From Piper betle (taxonomy: Eukaryota > Streptophyta > Magnoliopsida > Piperales > Piperaceae): 64,000 nt of DNA. The notes below the pieces were generated by a model. That model was given only the letters and a program-made list of their open reading frames with translations. It did no database searches and was not told where the DNA came from. The DNA lies in contig JAURVB010014410.1 in assembly GCA_033002965.1 (NCBI GenBank), positions 49,275 to 113,274 of the forward strand. The letters run 5' to 3'. Made by a program: the position numbers and the translations under genes. Of this stretch, positions 26,401-39,599 are shown in pieces. Each line of letters begins with the position of its first letter. The first letter of the stretch is position 1.

Positions 26401-28172
26401 CTTTTTGGAGTTTATGATCTGTTGTTAAGTGATTTGAATATTTCTGGCAGGTCTCTAAACTGTTTATTGAAGAGAGGCTCACACTTGAACAGTATGTAGC
26501 CAGTTTGAAAAATACGGTAGGGCTTCCCCTGCTATTTGATGCCTTCGCTATTGGAAAAGGGAAGCTGGACCTCTCTCGAATGCCAATTGAGCCTACAAAG
26601 ATGAATCATATATTTTCTACTCGCCCTGAAATACCAATTGGGAAAGCTTGTTCTACGCTATCATCTGTGGACATAATCAAGTTTTTGACTGGGGACTTTA
26701 GATTGAGCAAAGCCAAATCCAATGATATCTTCTGGGAGGCCGTTTGGCCTCGTCTTCTTGCACGGGGATGGCAGTCTGAGCAACCCAAGAGACAAGGTTA
26801 TGTTAATCCCAGACATTCTTTAGTATTTCTTATCCCAGGTGTGAAAAAATTCTCTCGAAGAAAACTTGTGAAGGGAATACATTATTTTGATTCTGTGAGT
26901 GATGTACTGAACAAGATTGCATCAGAACCTGAGCTTCTTGAACTAGAACTTGAAGCAGTAAATGGTGGAAAATTTGGAGAGGGTGCAGGTGTTAAAATGG
27001 AAAAGTTGCATTCATTGAACAATGGGCATCACCACTATCTCCAGCCCAGAAGATCCAGTTCTAACCGGGACTTGCTGAAGTTTACTGTTGTGGATACTAG
27101 CATGGCTGATAGAGAACCACGTAAAGTGAGAGAACTCCGTACCTTACCTTCAGATAAGATCAACATTGATTGTTGTGCAAGCCCGCCAAGAGAAACAGAT
27201 AGTGATAGCTCTCCAGCGCCATTAAATGATGTAGTTGACTCTAGTGACCAGGAGGAGCTGATGGTTGAACAAAGAGGGAAAACAAAATCTAACTCTCAAA
27301 TGCTTTTGGATGATGATCTCTCACATGAAGATGGCAACTTGAATGCGTCACCTCTAACATTAAGTCAGAAGAACACTACACGTTATTTAACTCCAATCAC
27401 TAAAAGGAGACGCTTAAATGCTTGTGACAAGTTGGATAAAAACAGAATCAACATTAATACTTGTCAAGATAGACGAGAGGTCAAGGAAGATGATGTTGGT
27501 TCTTTGTTAGGTTTTCATAAAGCAAAGATGGTTGTAGTTTCAGAGAACGAAACTTCTGACCAGAAGATATTCTCACCTCCAACCGAGGATAATAAGGTTG
27601 ACTATAGTTTTGGCGAGACAGAATTGTTTGCTGGAAAATCTGAACCTCTGAAATTGATTGACCTAAATCTTCCACATTTTCCACCTGATTTTGAAACTGC
27701 TGAAGCATGTATGTCAGATATGGATGATGGAAAGGATGTCATTATAACAAAAGGTGCTGAGATTCCCCTTGAAACGCACTTCACATCTCATAAATCTGAG
27801 AGCATGGATAGAGTGACTGGTGTGGGTGGCGCAGATGGAGCTTTGGCTAATGCTCGACGACAAAGCACTAGAAGCCGACCGCTGACAACACGAGCGTTAG
27901 AGGCTATAGAATGTGGATTTCTCACTGCAAAAAAAAGGATCTCAGGAAAGAAGGGTGTTTGCCAAGACAATTCATCGCAGAGGTCTAGGCGTTGGGTCCG
28001 TAGAACCGAGGTGTCCAATAAAACTTCACATTCTGAAAAAATTGATGTCAATGTTGTTGATTTCAGCAACGGAGGAGTGGCAGACATGCATAATAGCAAC
28101 ACAATCATCGATTTCAGAGGACCCCAAGATCCACCTGAAGGAAATCCTGGGCATGATGCTTTAGATGAATGA
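23423..28172 (+). CDS. ELM2/SANT domain nuclear protein
   Basis: Three coding exons: 23423-23428 (Met-Glu), 24234-25043, 26451-28172; 845 residues with no frame break. An ELM2-like stretch begins at PKIGDWYQVEIP. A SANT/Myb-like helix set follows: WTKIEQDSFLLGLYIFGKKF...FYYGKFYGSSRYKRWR. Next comes a conserved segment with SVDIIKFLTGDFRLSKAKS and FWEAVWPRLLARGWQSEQP. The C-terminal half is acidic and serine-rich, with basic patches such as TKRRRLN. This matches the plant family around At1g09040/At2g47820, thought to act in chromatin-linked repression; the role is inferred from ELM2-SANT pairing. Two in-frame upstream ATGs (23411, and one near 23120) could lengthen the N-terminus. I prefer 23411 or 23423 because the text before them looks like untranslated leader. 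Exons 1 and 2 join in phase 0. Confidence 0.8.
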
Positions 28173-29165
28173 AACCTGTGTATTAGCCAAGGTTGTAACT
28201 GGAGATCCTAGTCATTGCCTACATTACTTAGGTGCACAGTTATCTGCTGAACAGAAGCTCGTTTACTTGTTTACCTAGTGGCTTGTGTTCTGCAGAGGAT
28301 AGAAAGTTACAAAACGAAAGTTTCCAAGGAATTAATCATTGTGATGCACCTTATGTTCTTTGTGGCTCAGACCAGTGACCTACCCAGAAAGGGGTTGGTG
28401 TAAATATTGTACCATTGGGCCGTCGGTATATTATTTAAAGGTTGGTTTGCAATTGCATTTCATCCTTTTTCATCTGAACTTAATGCAATTTTCGGCCATT
28501 TGAAATTCCTGAACAGCTGAAATGCAAAACCGTCATAGATGGTTGCACAATGAATTTGTATTTCTGGGAAGAATGATAATTGTTGTAATAATCTTGGAGA
28601 CTTGCAAACTTGTGTTTACAGGATAATGATCCACTCCATTCATCTGATCTAGCTGAGTTTCATGTGCACATATTCTTCTAATTGGTTTATTCATAACCAT
28701 GATTTTCCATCTTTATTTTTCAGGTGTATTTTGTGTAAATATTCATTATAGGAAAAAAATTAATAAATCACAGAGTAACTTTTACTTCATTTAAATTTTT
28801 TTGCAATGTAAATGTCACAAGAACCCTAAGCTATTTACTCATCCATGCCCGTAATCAGTCTTCCTTTTTTTCTGTTTAATTTCAAGTGAATGAAAATGCA
28901 ATACCTACCAATTGTTGTGTCGTTCCTCATTTGTTTTCATCTTACCTGCCTATCTAATATATTAAAACCAATTGGTCTGCTATACGACGATACATATGCT
29001 AAAAGTGATGGAAAGTAATTTGTTAAAAAGATAGAATGGAGATGCGGGGTATCGATGTCACGTACCATCTGGGCCACATCCCCATATACAAGGTCAGCAT
29101 CTTTTATTAACATATATGTTGTTCTATTCTAATCAATGATCATATATTTTATTTATATGATTATG
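28173..29165. other. 3' UTR and AT-rich spacer
   Basis: The first 300 bp is probably the 3' UTR of the ELM2/SANT gene. The rest is AT-rich with no gene or repeat boundary that I can support. Confidence 0.4.
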
Positions 29166-30629
29166 TCATGCACATGAGCTATAAAACTTCTCCATTTTTT
29201 GCTTGTCAAGCACCATCCACTCAATTCTCTTCCCATCAGACAACAGCAGCACAAACTCATCCATGATCTGGCTCACCACCGGACCTCCATACAAAGGCCT
29301 TCCATGCCCAAAATCAAGCTCAAAGAAAGGATGCTTCCACCATGCAGACACATACAAGTCGCCATTAGAAGTAGCTGGGATACCCTTGTGCACCACCAAC
29401 CAATCTATCACTGTCCGAACATACTTGTTGGTCACCTTTCCTATTGCCTCTTTGACCATGTTCACGCAGAAGGAGAGAGGCTTGTGGTCCAAGTCGGCGA
29501 CCTTTGCTGTAGCACAAGCAGTGATCACTGCATTGCCTATGAACGCATCTGGCACTTAAGGTGACAGTTTTGATCTTATATCCACTGCAAAAAGTACTCT
29601 GGACATCTTCAAAAACAGCCCTTGTTCTTGCCTTCCATATATGAGCCAATATGGCCTCAAAGGTTGAGCACTTGTTCATGGCCTTGTGTTTTAGGGATTT
29701 TATGGCTTCATATGGTTTCTCTTAGGCGTTGGCGGGAGAAATGGTGAGCAAGTTCTGATCTGGTGAGGTGAATGATGAATTTGAATGGGGGATGTCAACC
29801 GGCTTTGTGCATTCATTGTGCGAGAATCTTATTTGAGGTGGGTGTCTATCTCGGAAACATGTTCTATCCTTGCAAAGAGTGTAGCTCTTGAGCCCTTCAC
29901 CTCTGCATACAGATGCAATATTACTGAAAAAATCACCAACTGATTTCCCATCAAGTATTCTGTGGCTTGTCACAAATCTAATTTAGAAACCTCCACACTT
30001 GAACTTAGTTACCTATCATAACAATCAAACTACTTAGTTAATTAAGCAAAATATGCATCATACAATTGATGGGTCACTTCAAAATTGGTGGATATATATA
30101 CTTACCTGAACTGTAAGAAGGGGAGTTTCATTGAGATAGTTGAACTTATCAGTTCTGAGAAGAAGATGTTGGAAGGAGATATTAGGGGCACAATCATCTT
30201 TTAAGATGTTTGATCTCAAGGCTAGTTGTTGCACCCACAAAGTAGATACCAGCATTGTAGCACACCAGTTCCATCCTCTTTGTTTGAAGCTTGGAGTTCT
30301 ATCCTGCCAGCCATGAAATAGTAAGGAATAAGCAGAACTTGGGATAGTGAATTTCTCAGTGTCTCATCTATAACTTCATGCTTGGAAAATTTTGTGGGTT
30401 CATAGATGTAAATGGTTTCTACCTGAAAAGCCACTGTTTGATCAAGATTGGACAAGAATACGGTGTGTGGATTTTCTGGAAAAGTCAATATTATTGGTTC
30501 CTTCTTTCTAATATCTTGTTCATCAATTTGAAAATCTGCTTCCGTATCTTTATTTGATACAAGAACTAGTCTATGGATTTGTATCTGTAGATGAAAGAAG
30601 AGTTGGAGCTTCTGATCATTGCAAATCAC
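29166..30629 (-). pseudogene. BAHD acyltransferase pseudogene
   Basis: A relic of a hydroxycinnamoyl-type acyl-CoA transferase, in two exons on the minus strand (about 30629-30106 and 30012-29166). Exon 1 reads TVFLSNLDQTVAFQVETIY, then RNSLSQVLLIPYYFMAGRIE. Exon 2 has VTKFKCGGF, the catalytic HxxxD as HRILDGKSVGDFF, CSTFEAILAHIWKARTRAVF, and DFGHGRPLYGGP in place of DFGWG. The damage is extensive: stop codons at 29983-29985 and 29722-29724, and a frame change plus missing residues near 29555. There are two more frame changes, near 30255-30270 and 30210-30225. These do not fall in G/C runs, so decay is real here. Nearest intact relatives are spermidine, fatty-alcohol or omega-hydroxyacid hydroxycinnamoyl transferases; the substrate cannot be told. 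Confidence 0.85.
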
Positions 30630-32273
30630 TACAAGATTAGTCTCAAATGTTGAGGGTGCAAAAATGATGAATCAAACTTCTCCGTTTGGAAATCTTGGAT
30701 ACTGGCATTGTGAACAATGTGCAATTGTATTGCCAAGTCATGATTTAGTGCATGATCCGGTATACAAGGACACACGGTTGCATTTTGCAGAGCATGTATG
30801 AACACATCCAAGAAATAAGAGTTCATGTGCTCAATGCCCTCCAACCATGAGATCACTGCAAATAGACTTTGTTCTTCCTGACGTCAGAGCATATGTCTCA
30901 ACCATTATTTACATTTTTATGCATATAAAACATTAATAAAAAATTTAAAAAATAATGTCACAGCCCCTAATTGACTATTAATATTTGAAAGATCCAAATT
31001 GATTATTTGATAAAACTAAACCTTTATGGAGAGACCTATTGGTGAAATTTAGAGCGTAATACCCTTATTAAATAAAAAGAGGATTTGTGGGTGTTGACAA
31101 AGTGGAGGGAGAGCATAAATAAAAGGGCACTTGACGTTGACATTGACTTATAGTTGGAAAACATGTAGACTTTTAAATTTGCTCATACAAGTAAAAAGTC
31201 TCGTAAAATGGGTGAATCTTACAAGTTACAAATTTACTATACACCCGGCCAACCATAAATTATTATTCATGGGTACCCTCAATAATTAGCCAAAGGATTA
31301 TCATTTTCATAGTTCTAAAATCAGGCGGGGCTCTGATAGATTTAAAAACAAATCAATAAGGTTTGTCCATAGGTGCTTAAGTTTGCGCACTTATGAGTTA
31401 AACCCTTTAAGTCTTTTTGTGTAGGAGGGAATTGTTCAGGTTTGGCTCACCTTCAGAGTTCGGCTTGCCTCAACAATTCAACTCACCTTAGCGATTCGGC
31501 TGGCTCCAACGGCTTGATTTAGCTCGCTTATTTAGATAGTCTCACCCTGTTCATTGTTCAATTATCATTAATCATTCATCTAACATCTGATTATTATACT
31601 TTGAGCTGGTTTATTTAAAAGTTGTTTACCTTCTTGTTTGACTACGAAGGACATCAAGTATTACATCTTGGAGCATGTGCAAGTTATTATTTTGGCAAAA
31701 GAATAATTTTTTAAAAATTTTAATTGTATTTTCTGCATTATAAACTTAAGTTAATTCTGTAATTTTTAGTTCATAATTGATCAATAATAAAAAATTATTT
31801 AAAAAATAAGGGCGTCTTAGTGCAACCCCGAACTTTGATTTTGCATCGTATAAGCCCTCTACGAGTGGGGCAACTCCTTTTAATCAATTTTGTGTAAAAG
31901 GTCATATGCGTGTCATACAAACACTATTGAAATTTTATGAGTTCATTAAAAAAGAAAAACTGTTTACACAAAAATTACATTAATTTGAAAGTACTTAATT
32001 CAGGCTTAGGTTTAATATTATATTTAACTTTTAACTATTTGATATCACGATTAAAATTTAATTCTTGAGAAAAACTTTACCCTGTATAATTTTGGAAAAA
32101 TATTTCCAAGATCCAATATATATATATAATAAAACGATACCTAAAACAAGCCGGTACTTATTTGACGTCAATTTCATCTTCAAGTTTTGTTGGCTTCTAA
32201 GTGTGATCTCTGTGGATTCTTTCTTGCGTGTATATTTATATAGAGCTGCTTCAAATTATGATCTCACTATGTT
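30630..32273. other. AT-rich intergenic DNA
   Basis: No gene is supported. About 31430-31530 has 'ttcggctcacc'-like text reminiscent of old repeats. Short ORFs in 30619-30860 do not resemble known proteins and may include the decayed 5' side of the BAHD relic. Confidence 0.4.
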
Positions 32274-35200
32274 TCATATTTCATATGTCATGCCCACTTT
32301 GAGAAGTCGTTTGTGAGGGACATCAAGCACCTTGTCACTTTGCCTCAAATTCCTCTTCAAATAGTTGTATGCATAGTCTACCAACACCCTCTTCCACACG
32401 CTCCCCCTTTGCTGGCTACCACCTCATTCTCCCCAAGCAAATGCACCACCCCTTCACTCATCGCCCTCTCCACCATCTCAATCTCCTTATCAGCAGCTTC
32501 CTTCAATATCATCTCCCTGACATGATCTTCGACCTCCTCTGATCCATTACTTGCATTAACAATACCCACAATTGCGCCATCTTCACGTATGAACTCCTTC
32601 AACCTCTCCACCATTGCCCTCTCAAAAGGCTCCTGGTCGTTGCTCCGGGCATCGGTGTACCCGTACCTCGCGACACACCGGAATACGGCGAGCTCCCGGG
32701 GCTCGACTCGCCGGAAAAGGAACCTCTCCTCTACAGGGACCTTGCTGATAGGGAGGGACTTGATTGAGACAAAGACGAGGACGGAGTGAAGGGCCGGGAC
32801 ATTGTCCACATAGTGTTTGAAGATGGGTGGGATGCCTTGCACCAGCTCGGAGTAGAAGAGGGCCAGCCCCGGCAGTCGCCGGAGATTCGGGTCGCTGGCC
32901 ATGCCTTTCACTCTTTCGATTGAGACCTTGTTGTGCACCTCGTACATGTACTTTTTCCGGTAGACGTAGTTCCATACAAACATGATGAGCACTAGAATAA
33001 AGGAGAATGCCAAGGGAAGGTAACCCCCTCGATCAAATTTGTAGAGCACCGAGCTAAGGTAGATCAACTCCACCGACCCAATTACCAAAATGTATAGAAC
33101 CACCAGTGCAATGTGGGTCTTCCATATCATGATCATGATCAATACCAGCAAAGAAGATGTAAGCGCCATGACAAACACCACAGCAATACCTGCAACATCA
33201 TTACCTCATTACAGTTCAAGATCAACACCTTTAGAACAATAGTGTGAGATTTTTATTACCATATGCATTGCCAATTTTTGTGGTGGTTCTGAATCCAACC
33301 GTGACACCAACGCAGGCAATCATGAGCAGGTAGTTCATCTCGGGTATGTAGACCTGACCCTCGTACTTGGTGGAGGTGTGCACGACCTTCACACGAGGAA
33401 AGCATCCAAGAGCAAGAGACTGTTGGATGATGGAGAAGGTGCCGGATATCATAGCTTGGCTTGCTATTATAGAAGCCATGACTGCCACCACAAACACAGG
33501 CCAATACAAAGGACCTATACATATACATAAAACATTGTTATAAAATGTAATCGCACAGATTAATGTGCCAATTACATTCTATGAAACGATTCAAGAATTA
33601 CATGAGATTGATAAACAGCAGACCTGGTATGGACTTGTAAAATGTTTCATGTACATCATAGTTGTGTTTCCGGAGGTAGGCGGCCTGACCGGTGTAGGCC
33701 AAGATGAGTGCAGGGAATGTGATGGTGCACATACTTAATTGTATGGAACGGACAGTGAAGTGACCCACGTCTGCAAACAAGGCTTCGGTCCCTGTTTCAA
33801 CGGCAATAACCATCACCACCCCATTGATACACATATCGGTTAACTAGTAAGGGGCAATGGTGAACTTTCAAATTAAGCTAAAAATTGAAGAGATTGCTAG
33901 CCATATTGGGGGACCTGTAATGGCGAGGACGACGCCACCAAGAGAGACCCATGCATCTTTCTTATTCCTCTTGAAGTAGTCGACGATGTACTTTGGGTTG
34001 ATGGCTTTGAGAACGGTTGGATCGTACTTGGCGAAGTTGTATAGGCCGATGCCGGCATTGAAGAGAAACCAGAGGGCGATGACGGGGGCGAAGGTGTAGC
34101 CTACCTTGGCTGTTCCAAATCTCTGCACCATGAATAGGCACACCAATATTGCCACAGACACCCAAACGATCATCCCTATAATAGCATTGAAAAAATGATA
34201 TCAAAAGATTAATTATATCACAGTAGTTTAATATAATCAGAAAAACGATCGATCATGCTTGAATCACTCAAACAAATAATAAATGGTTGAACCAATATTT
34301 TAATACATGCATATACTAATCATACAGTATTATTATATTTTTTTCCAAATTAGATTACTGTAATTTTTACATTTATAAATTATGGTGCATCTATATTATC
34401 AACATATAGAACAAGTTTGTCAGCTAAGTAGCGCAGGTCACCAAGTTTGTCTACACGTGATTTGTCAACATGAACAAATCAAATAGATTTGAACCTACTC
34501 TTTTAAACCTTTTTCAAATACCAAATTTTTAATCTTTCTTTTCAATCCTAAAATCTTATTTGTTGAAGCGCGTGGAAACGCCAGTCAAAAGGTTGAGTTG
34601 GACGTGGAAATTGAGTAAACACATACATCATATGTATTAATAAGATAAGAAATATATAAATATAAAAGCGAATTATATTAATAAAAGAAATATATAAATA
34701 TAAAGTGAATTATATTAATATGATAAGAAATATATAAATATAAAAGTGAATTATATAGATACCTTCGGTCATTGAACTCTTAGCTTCTTTGATACCCCCA
34801 ACTGCCGAAAGCACTGCATGTCCAAACAAAATCAATAAAAAACTGCAAATCATTGACTACATTTTGTTTAAGCCTCCCCATAAATCACACTCTTATTGAT
34901 CCAAAGTCAATTAAACAACAATATATTCACTTTCACTCTTCAAGCGGAAGCATATTGGAGAATCTAGGAATGTTATACCTGACATACAAGGAGTGAGGAC
35001 TCCATCGCCTATCACCATGGAAGTCCCCAACATGGTGATGAAGAGAAGGGAGTACTTGGCCAAGTAGCTCCCCTCCAAGGCAGACTTCAATCTCGACGCA
35101 CGCCGCAGCCTCCTATCGCTGGGCAGCTCTAGCTTGAACGTCGACACATCCTTGTCCTCCGGTTGTTGGCTTGGGATCAACCCCACCTTTGCATATCGGC

Positions 35201-35853
35201 AGATTAACGAATACAAAGCAAACGTCCCCCCTACAATCAACACAACCCACTTCCACTATTGTCCAATTCTCTCATATGGGTAGATAAAACTAAGGATAAT
35301 ATATGTATATATACCTTCGCCGTTGTCGTTGGCTTGGAGGACGACGAAGACGTACTTGAACAAGGGGATGAGGATGATGGTGTAGAAGATGAGGGAGAGG
35401 ACGCCGAGGATGTCGTCGTTGTGGCTGATGCCGTGGGTGAAGGTGCTCGCATAGACGTAGAGAGGAGAGGTACCGATGTCCCCGTACACCACGCCGATGC
35501 TTTGGAAGGCAAGGCTCAATATCACCGTCCACCCAACTCTCTACATGACCCATTCTCATATTCATCAAAATACCAAACAAGTCAACTGTTGTTGATGCTA
35601 CACCTTATTGAGAAACCACTGAAAACTCATACATACATCTACTAATTAGCTGAACTACTCGTGTTCTTGATGAAAACTGCGCCAAATTAAGAAATTACTA
35701 ATTGGAGTACTACCTTGGATTTGTCGGCATGGATTCTGGTTGATTCCACGTCCCACGAGTCACGTCGCCGGAGGGGGCGTGGGAGCTGGGCATCTCATCT
35801 TCTACCTGCTGCTCCTCGGTGCTTGATCTCTCTCCGTCGATGTTAGCGGCCAT
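32274..35853 (-). CDS. HAK/KUP/KT potassium transporter
   Basis: High-affinity-type K+ uptake protein of the plasma membrane (K+/H+ symport is known for the family). Eight exons on the minus strand: 35853-35714, 35540-35315, 35230-34979, 34813-34763, 34175-33915, 33791-33624, 33514-33260, 33189-32274. Spliced length is 2269 nt; two extra bases give 756 residues, normal for the family. The selectivity-linked motif [14 protein letters not shown] is in exon 2. Others are [61 protein letters not shown] and [13 protein letters not shown]. The cytoplasmic tail has [18 protein letters not shown] and ends [10 protein letters not shown]. The frame is lost at G/C runs 35773-35777 (exon 1, before DSWDVEST) and 32403-32407 (exon 8, before [14 protein letters not shown]). 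Without correction the protein would stop about 34 residues early. HAK5-like cluster I is favoured, but assigned only by eye. Confidence 0.9.
34644..34757. repeat. Three tandem ~38-bp repeats in a HAK intron
   Basis: Three consecutive AT-rich units share agaaatatataaatataaa and gaattatat (34644-34682, 34683-34720, 34722-34757). They abut the 3' side of the 51-bp exon 4. This is a simple minisatellite with no evident role. Confidence 0.85.
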
Positions 35854-35910
35854 CTCTCGATCGAACTAGGACTGCTAGCCCGGTAGAGCTGTGAGGTTGA
35901 GGGGACGATG

Positions 35911-35925
35911 ATATATATATATATA
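35911..35925 (-). promoter_or_regulatory. TATA region of the HAK gene
   Basis: A run of TATATATATA lies 58-72 bp upstream of the start codon on the minus strand, followed (in the sense direction) by a short C-rich leader. It is the best core-promoter candidate. CT repeats directly upstream in the sense direction resemble GAGA-type (BPC-binding) plant promoter elements. Confidence 0.6.
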
Positions 35926-35960
35926 GAGAGAGAGATCACAATATAGAGAGACCGACCTAT

Positions 35961-36060
35961 AGAGAGAGAGAGACCAAAATATAGTCTTGCTCGTGCTTGA
36001 ATTGAATATGGAGAGAGAGAGACCAAAAATATAGTCTTTCTCGTGCTTGAATCGAATATA
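35961..36060. repeat. Tandem ~50-bp duplication in HAK promoter
   Basis: Two copies (35961-36009 and 36011-36060) contain gagagagagaccaaaa, atatagtctt and ctcgtgcttgaat with about four differences. Each holds a GA-rich stretch that reads as CT repeats in the direction of transcription. Confidence 0.85.
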
Positions 36061-36069
36061 CGTGTCACA

Positions 36070-37577
36070 TGCAGGCGGAGAAAGTGTCAGCTGGCATCTT
36101 CTTGTATCGAAATGCGTTAGAAATTATTAGCCCTCGTTCAATGAACGGTCATTAGTAAGGCTAATGATATTTTTTAAAAAATTATTAAAAATTTAATTGA
36201 TATGAGTCATTTATGTTTACTATAAAAATTTAATTTTAATTATATATATATATAAATTTTCCTGAACAAGAAGTCGGAAAATTTTTCTATCTAAAGTATA
36301 ATCTAGGCCGTCTTTGTGATCAGACGACTTAAATTTGATTAAGAAAATTCTTTTTCTCAAACTCCCCCGCCCCTCTCCGCTAGAATCCGGCCACGGCCAG
36401 GAAGAATAGTCTAGACAGTACCTGAACACCGATAGGTACCGTTATCACAAATTAATGTTGTTATGGCATTTTTGTTTTTTTGAAAAATGAATGAAGATTT
36501 TATAACGTCATCAACGAATTAAATGCTGATTCAATGAAGTATAATTACCGACTCAATTTGTCTTTATGTTGAAAAAAAAACACTCAATTTGTTTTCTATG
36601 TAAGAGCAATTTTTAGCTGCCATCGCAAAAGTTTCAAGAAAAACGACCTCTATCGTGTGACCAAATCGATTACATAATAGATGACAACCGCACAGAACCG
36701 AAGACGAAGACGTTGAATGCGCCATGCAGGCATACCTGGACTGTGTATATATGTATGCATCTGGCCAGGCCTCTTTCAGTGAAGGCGCCAACTTACGATC
36801 AGTTATATCACCAGCGGAAAATAATCACCAGTTAAATATGCATGATAATACAATTATACAATTGCCTTTAAAAAAATCATGCCCACCGTTTTTTTATTGT
36901 AACAAATGCACATCGTTATAAGCAAAAAATCAGCATTTAAAAATTCACAAATAATTAAAAAAAGTCGAATATTCCAATCGTTAAAATATCATCGTTTCTA
37001 CGTAAAATGAGTGGTGTATTCTATAAATTAAGCAAGGCAAGATGTCACACTATGCACGATTTATATTACAGATAAAATTTTAATTTTAAAGATAAACTCT
37101 CTTTGAATAATAAAATATACTATATAATATTCTAATATTTTAGATATAGATTCTAAACAATCCTGACTTTAAAAATAGATTTGAATTGAATGAGTAGAGA
37201 GACTATAATAATTAGATTTATTATTTTTATTATTTTTGTTGTATTTTGATTGATTAAATCGTTTACTTTTAATTAGGGACAAGTATAGAGTTGTATGTTT
37301 ATTTATTAATTAGGCAAAATGTCGTGCCATGCACAACCTATGCTATATAAATTTTAATTTTTTACATAAACTCATTTAATAATGAGATATATTATAATAA
37401 TTTAATATTTTATATATAAACTCTGATTGATTTAAAATATATATTTTAATTGAATGAAAAGATAAATTATAATTATTTGGTTTATGTTTTATTTTTATTG
37501 TATTTTTTTCAAAACAAATAGACTGACCCTAATTAGTAGAGGTTAGAAATTGAGGTTAGCTTGGTTTAAACCATAAC
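36070..37577. other. AT-rich intergenic DNA
   Basis: No gene is supported. About 37020-37520 contains two diverged copies of an approximately 270-bp AT-rich text (aggcaagatgtcacactatgcacga / aggcaaaatgtcgtgccatgcacaa, then taatattttagatat-type words), suggesting an old duplication or repeat. Confidence 0.45.
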
Positions 37578-38370
37578 TGCAAAAATTAGAATCGAATCGG
37601 AATCGGAATTAGTTTTCGAGGGAGTTACTGAATCAGATCAAATCGGTCTAAATTAGTCAAGAATCAGTTTAGTTGAATCGGTCCAAATCGGTCTTATATA
37701 AAAATTTTAACTTAGTCAAAATCGGTTGGTTATTAGTTATAAAACATGTCATTTTGATATTATGGTATGTATTATCTTTTATGGTATTTTTTCATATTAT
37801 TTTGAAAATTTTGAATTATTTAGAGTTAGTTATTATATTTAACTTAAGTCGGATTCGAGTCAAGTTTTAATTACGAGAATGCCACGACTATTTCTTTATT
37901 TCTTTCCCCTATTCTCTCCCACACCCGCTACCCTCCTTCCTAGTCCTCATCGCCACCACCGCGCCCCCGCCTCCCCCTGCCAGCCCCACCCCTTCCCTCC
38001 TTGCTGCCGCCGCCCCCCCCTGCGCCTGCACACCCACCCCGCCTCCGGCACAGCCCGATCATCCTACTGCGCACGTCCCGGTCATCCACCGCGCCAGCCC
38101 TATCGTCCATTGCCACCCTGCACCGCCACCCCCTTCCGCCCCTCCAGATCCTCTCCCCCCGCCCCCACCTAGCCCCCCTCGTCACCGCCCCGTCCTCCCT
38201 CAGCCTTGTCTATCGCCGTCGCCGGAATCAGCCGATTTAGGCCGATTCCAGAATCGGCTCGAATCTAGGCGGCATTGGCCAATCTATCCACTGATTCACA
38301 TGAAGACCAATTTAGTTGATTTTTTGAATCGGAAACCCTCTGATCCGATTTAAATCGACCGATTTTTATA
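37578..38370 (-). mobile_element. Divergent short relative of the LTR family, copy 1
   Basis: Starts TGCAAAAATTAG and ends CCGATTTTTATA (about 793 bp). Internally it carries gttattagttataaaacatgtcatt and cggattcgagtcaa, words shared with elements C and F, and a C-rich block (37910-38210) in the place of their GC-rich block. Ends are imperfect inverted repeats. No target-site duplication was found, so boundaries are approximate. Confidence 0.55.
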
Positions 38371-39599
38371 ATTGAAGTTTAAACTCCTGACCTTTTACAA
38401 TAGAAGGTATTTTTATTTTTTATTAAAAAAATTAAAGTCAACGAGATGTAAACCCATGACTTTGAAATACGAGGTATTTTATCTTATTTTTAAAAACTTA
38501 CTTGTATTTTTATTGATTAATTTTCCTACTTTTAATCCCATACTAGTTCCTATTTTATTCATAAAAATAGATAAAAATAAATGCAATTTGATATGCGTTC
38601 AAAACTTGCTAATTATTTTGGATTAAAGCCGGCCCATAAGGCCATTTGTACATATTATTCGACTAACCCACCACCAGTGGGCCCCCCTTTCCTTTAACAT
38701 AGCGGCTCTTTGTACATGCGACGTTTCTTTAATATCCACAGACTAATTTAATGCAAACGTAAATAATGACTCCTTTTGTGTCTTATAGCTCTTTAATGCT
38801 CTTAGTCTACTATTGACCAGCTTAAAAGTGCTTAAAACAAGAAACCGCCTAGCACGGATGTAAAGTCTACGTCCCAAGTCTAAAGCTGTTGGGTTTGTTT
38901 TATATCGACACTTATAACGTAGTTTCTTGTATGTGCAGATATAGTTATACGGTAACCAATTTATAAATATTTAAAAATAAAGGTCAGGCATTTGTTACGG
39001 CAAGTATTATAACAAACTCACTATAATATTTTATATAATTAGTTTAAATCTATTTAATTAAAAATATTTAAAATTTTAAATATAATAATTAAGTTAATTT
39101 TTTAATTAAAAATATTTAAATCAATCATATAAGTGTCACAATACTAAAATGAATTTAGTGTAACACTTGCTATAAATCCCTAAAGTCGTGGTACAAAAAT
39201 AAAGTTAAGCGCACGAACTCTGATATGGCTTACACATATAAGGGTGCATTTGAGTTGTAACACATCTCTATTTTACTTAAAATGGATAAATATGAATTCT
39301 TAGACTTTAAAAAAATATTTAGTCATTTTGAATTTTGAATTGAAGCACATCGAACCCATTTTTGTCCCGACTCTAAAAATAAATTATTGAAAATCAATCA
39401 TTATTACCATCGCATATATTGTGCGATGATTTAAAATTTTAAAATTATTCCATAAAAATATAGCAACATATGTTGTCTACAATATGGAAGAGGTTTTGCA
39501 GTAGCACCCACCCCCTAGCAATTTTATGATTAGTTATAATCTCTACAATTAATAGAGATTAAAAAATCTAACCGTAATAATCAATTATATTCCTTTTTT
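38371..39599. other. AT-rich DNA between the two inverted copies
   Basis: No gene, RNA or recognised repeat is seen. The stretch separates the oppositely oriented copies 37578-38370 and 39600-40429 and does not itself look palindromic. Confidence 0.4.

Noticed and set aside
29203..29564. Two plus-strand ORFs of about 120 codons
   Set aside because: Antisense to the conserved BAHD C-terminal exon.
35259..35645. Acidic 128-codon plus-strand ORF
   Set aside because: Antisense shadow of HAK exon 2.
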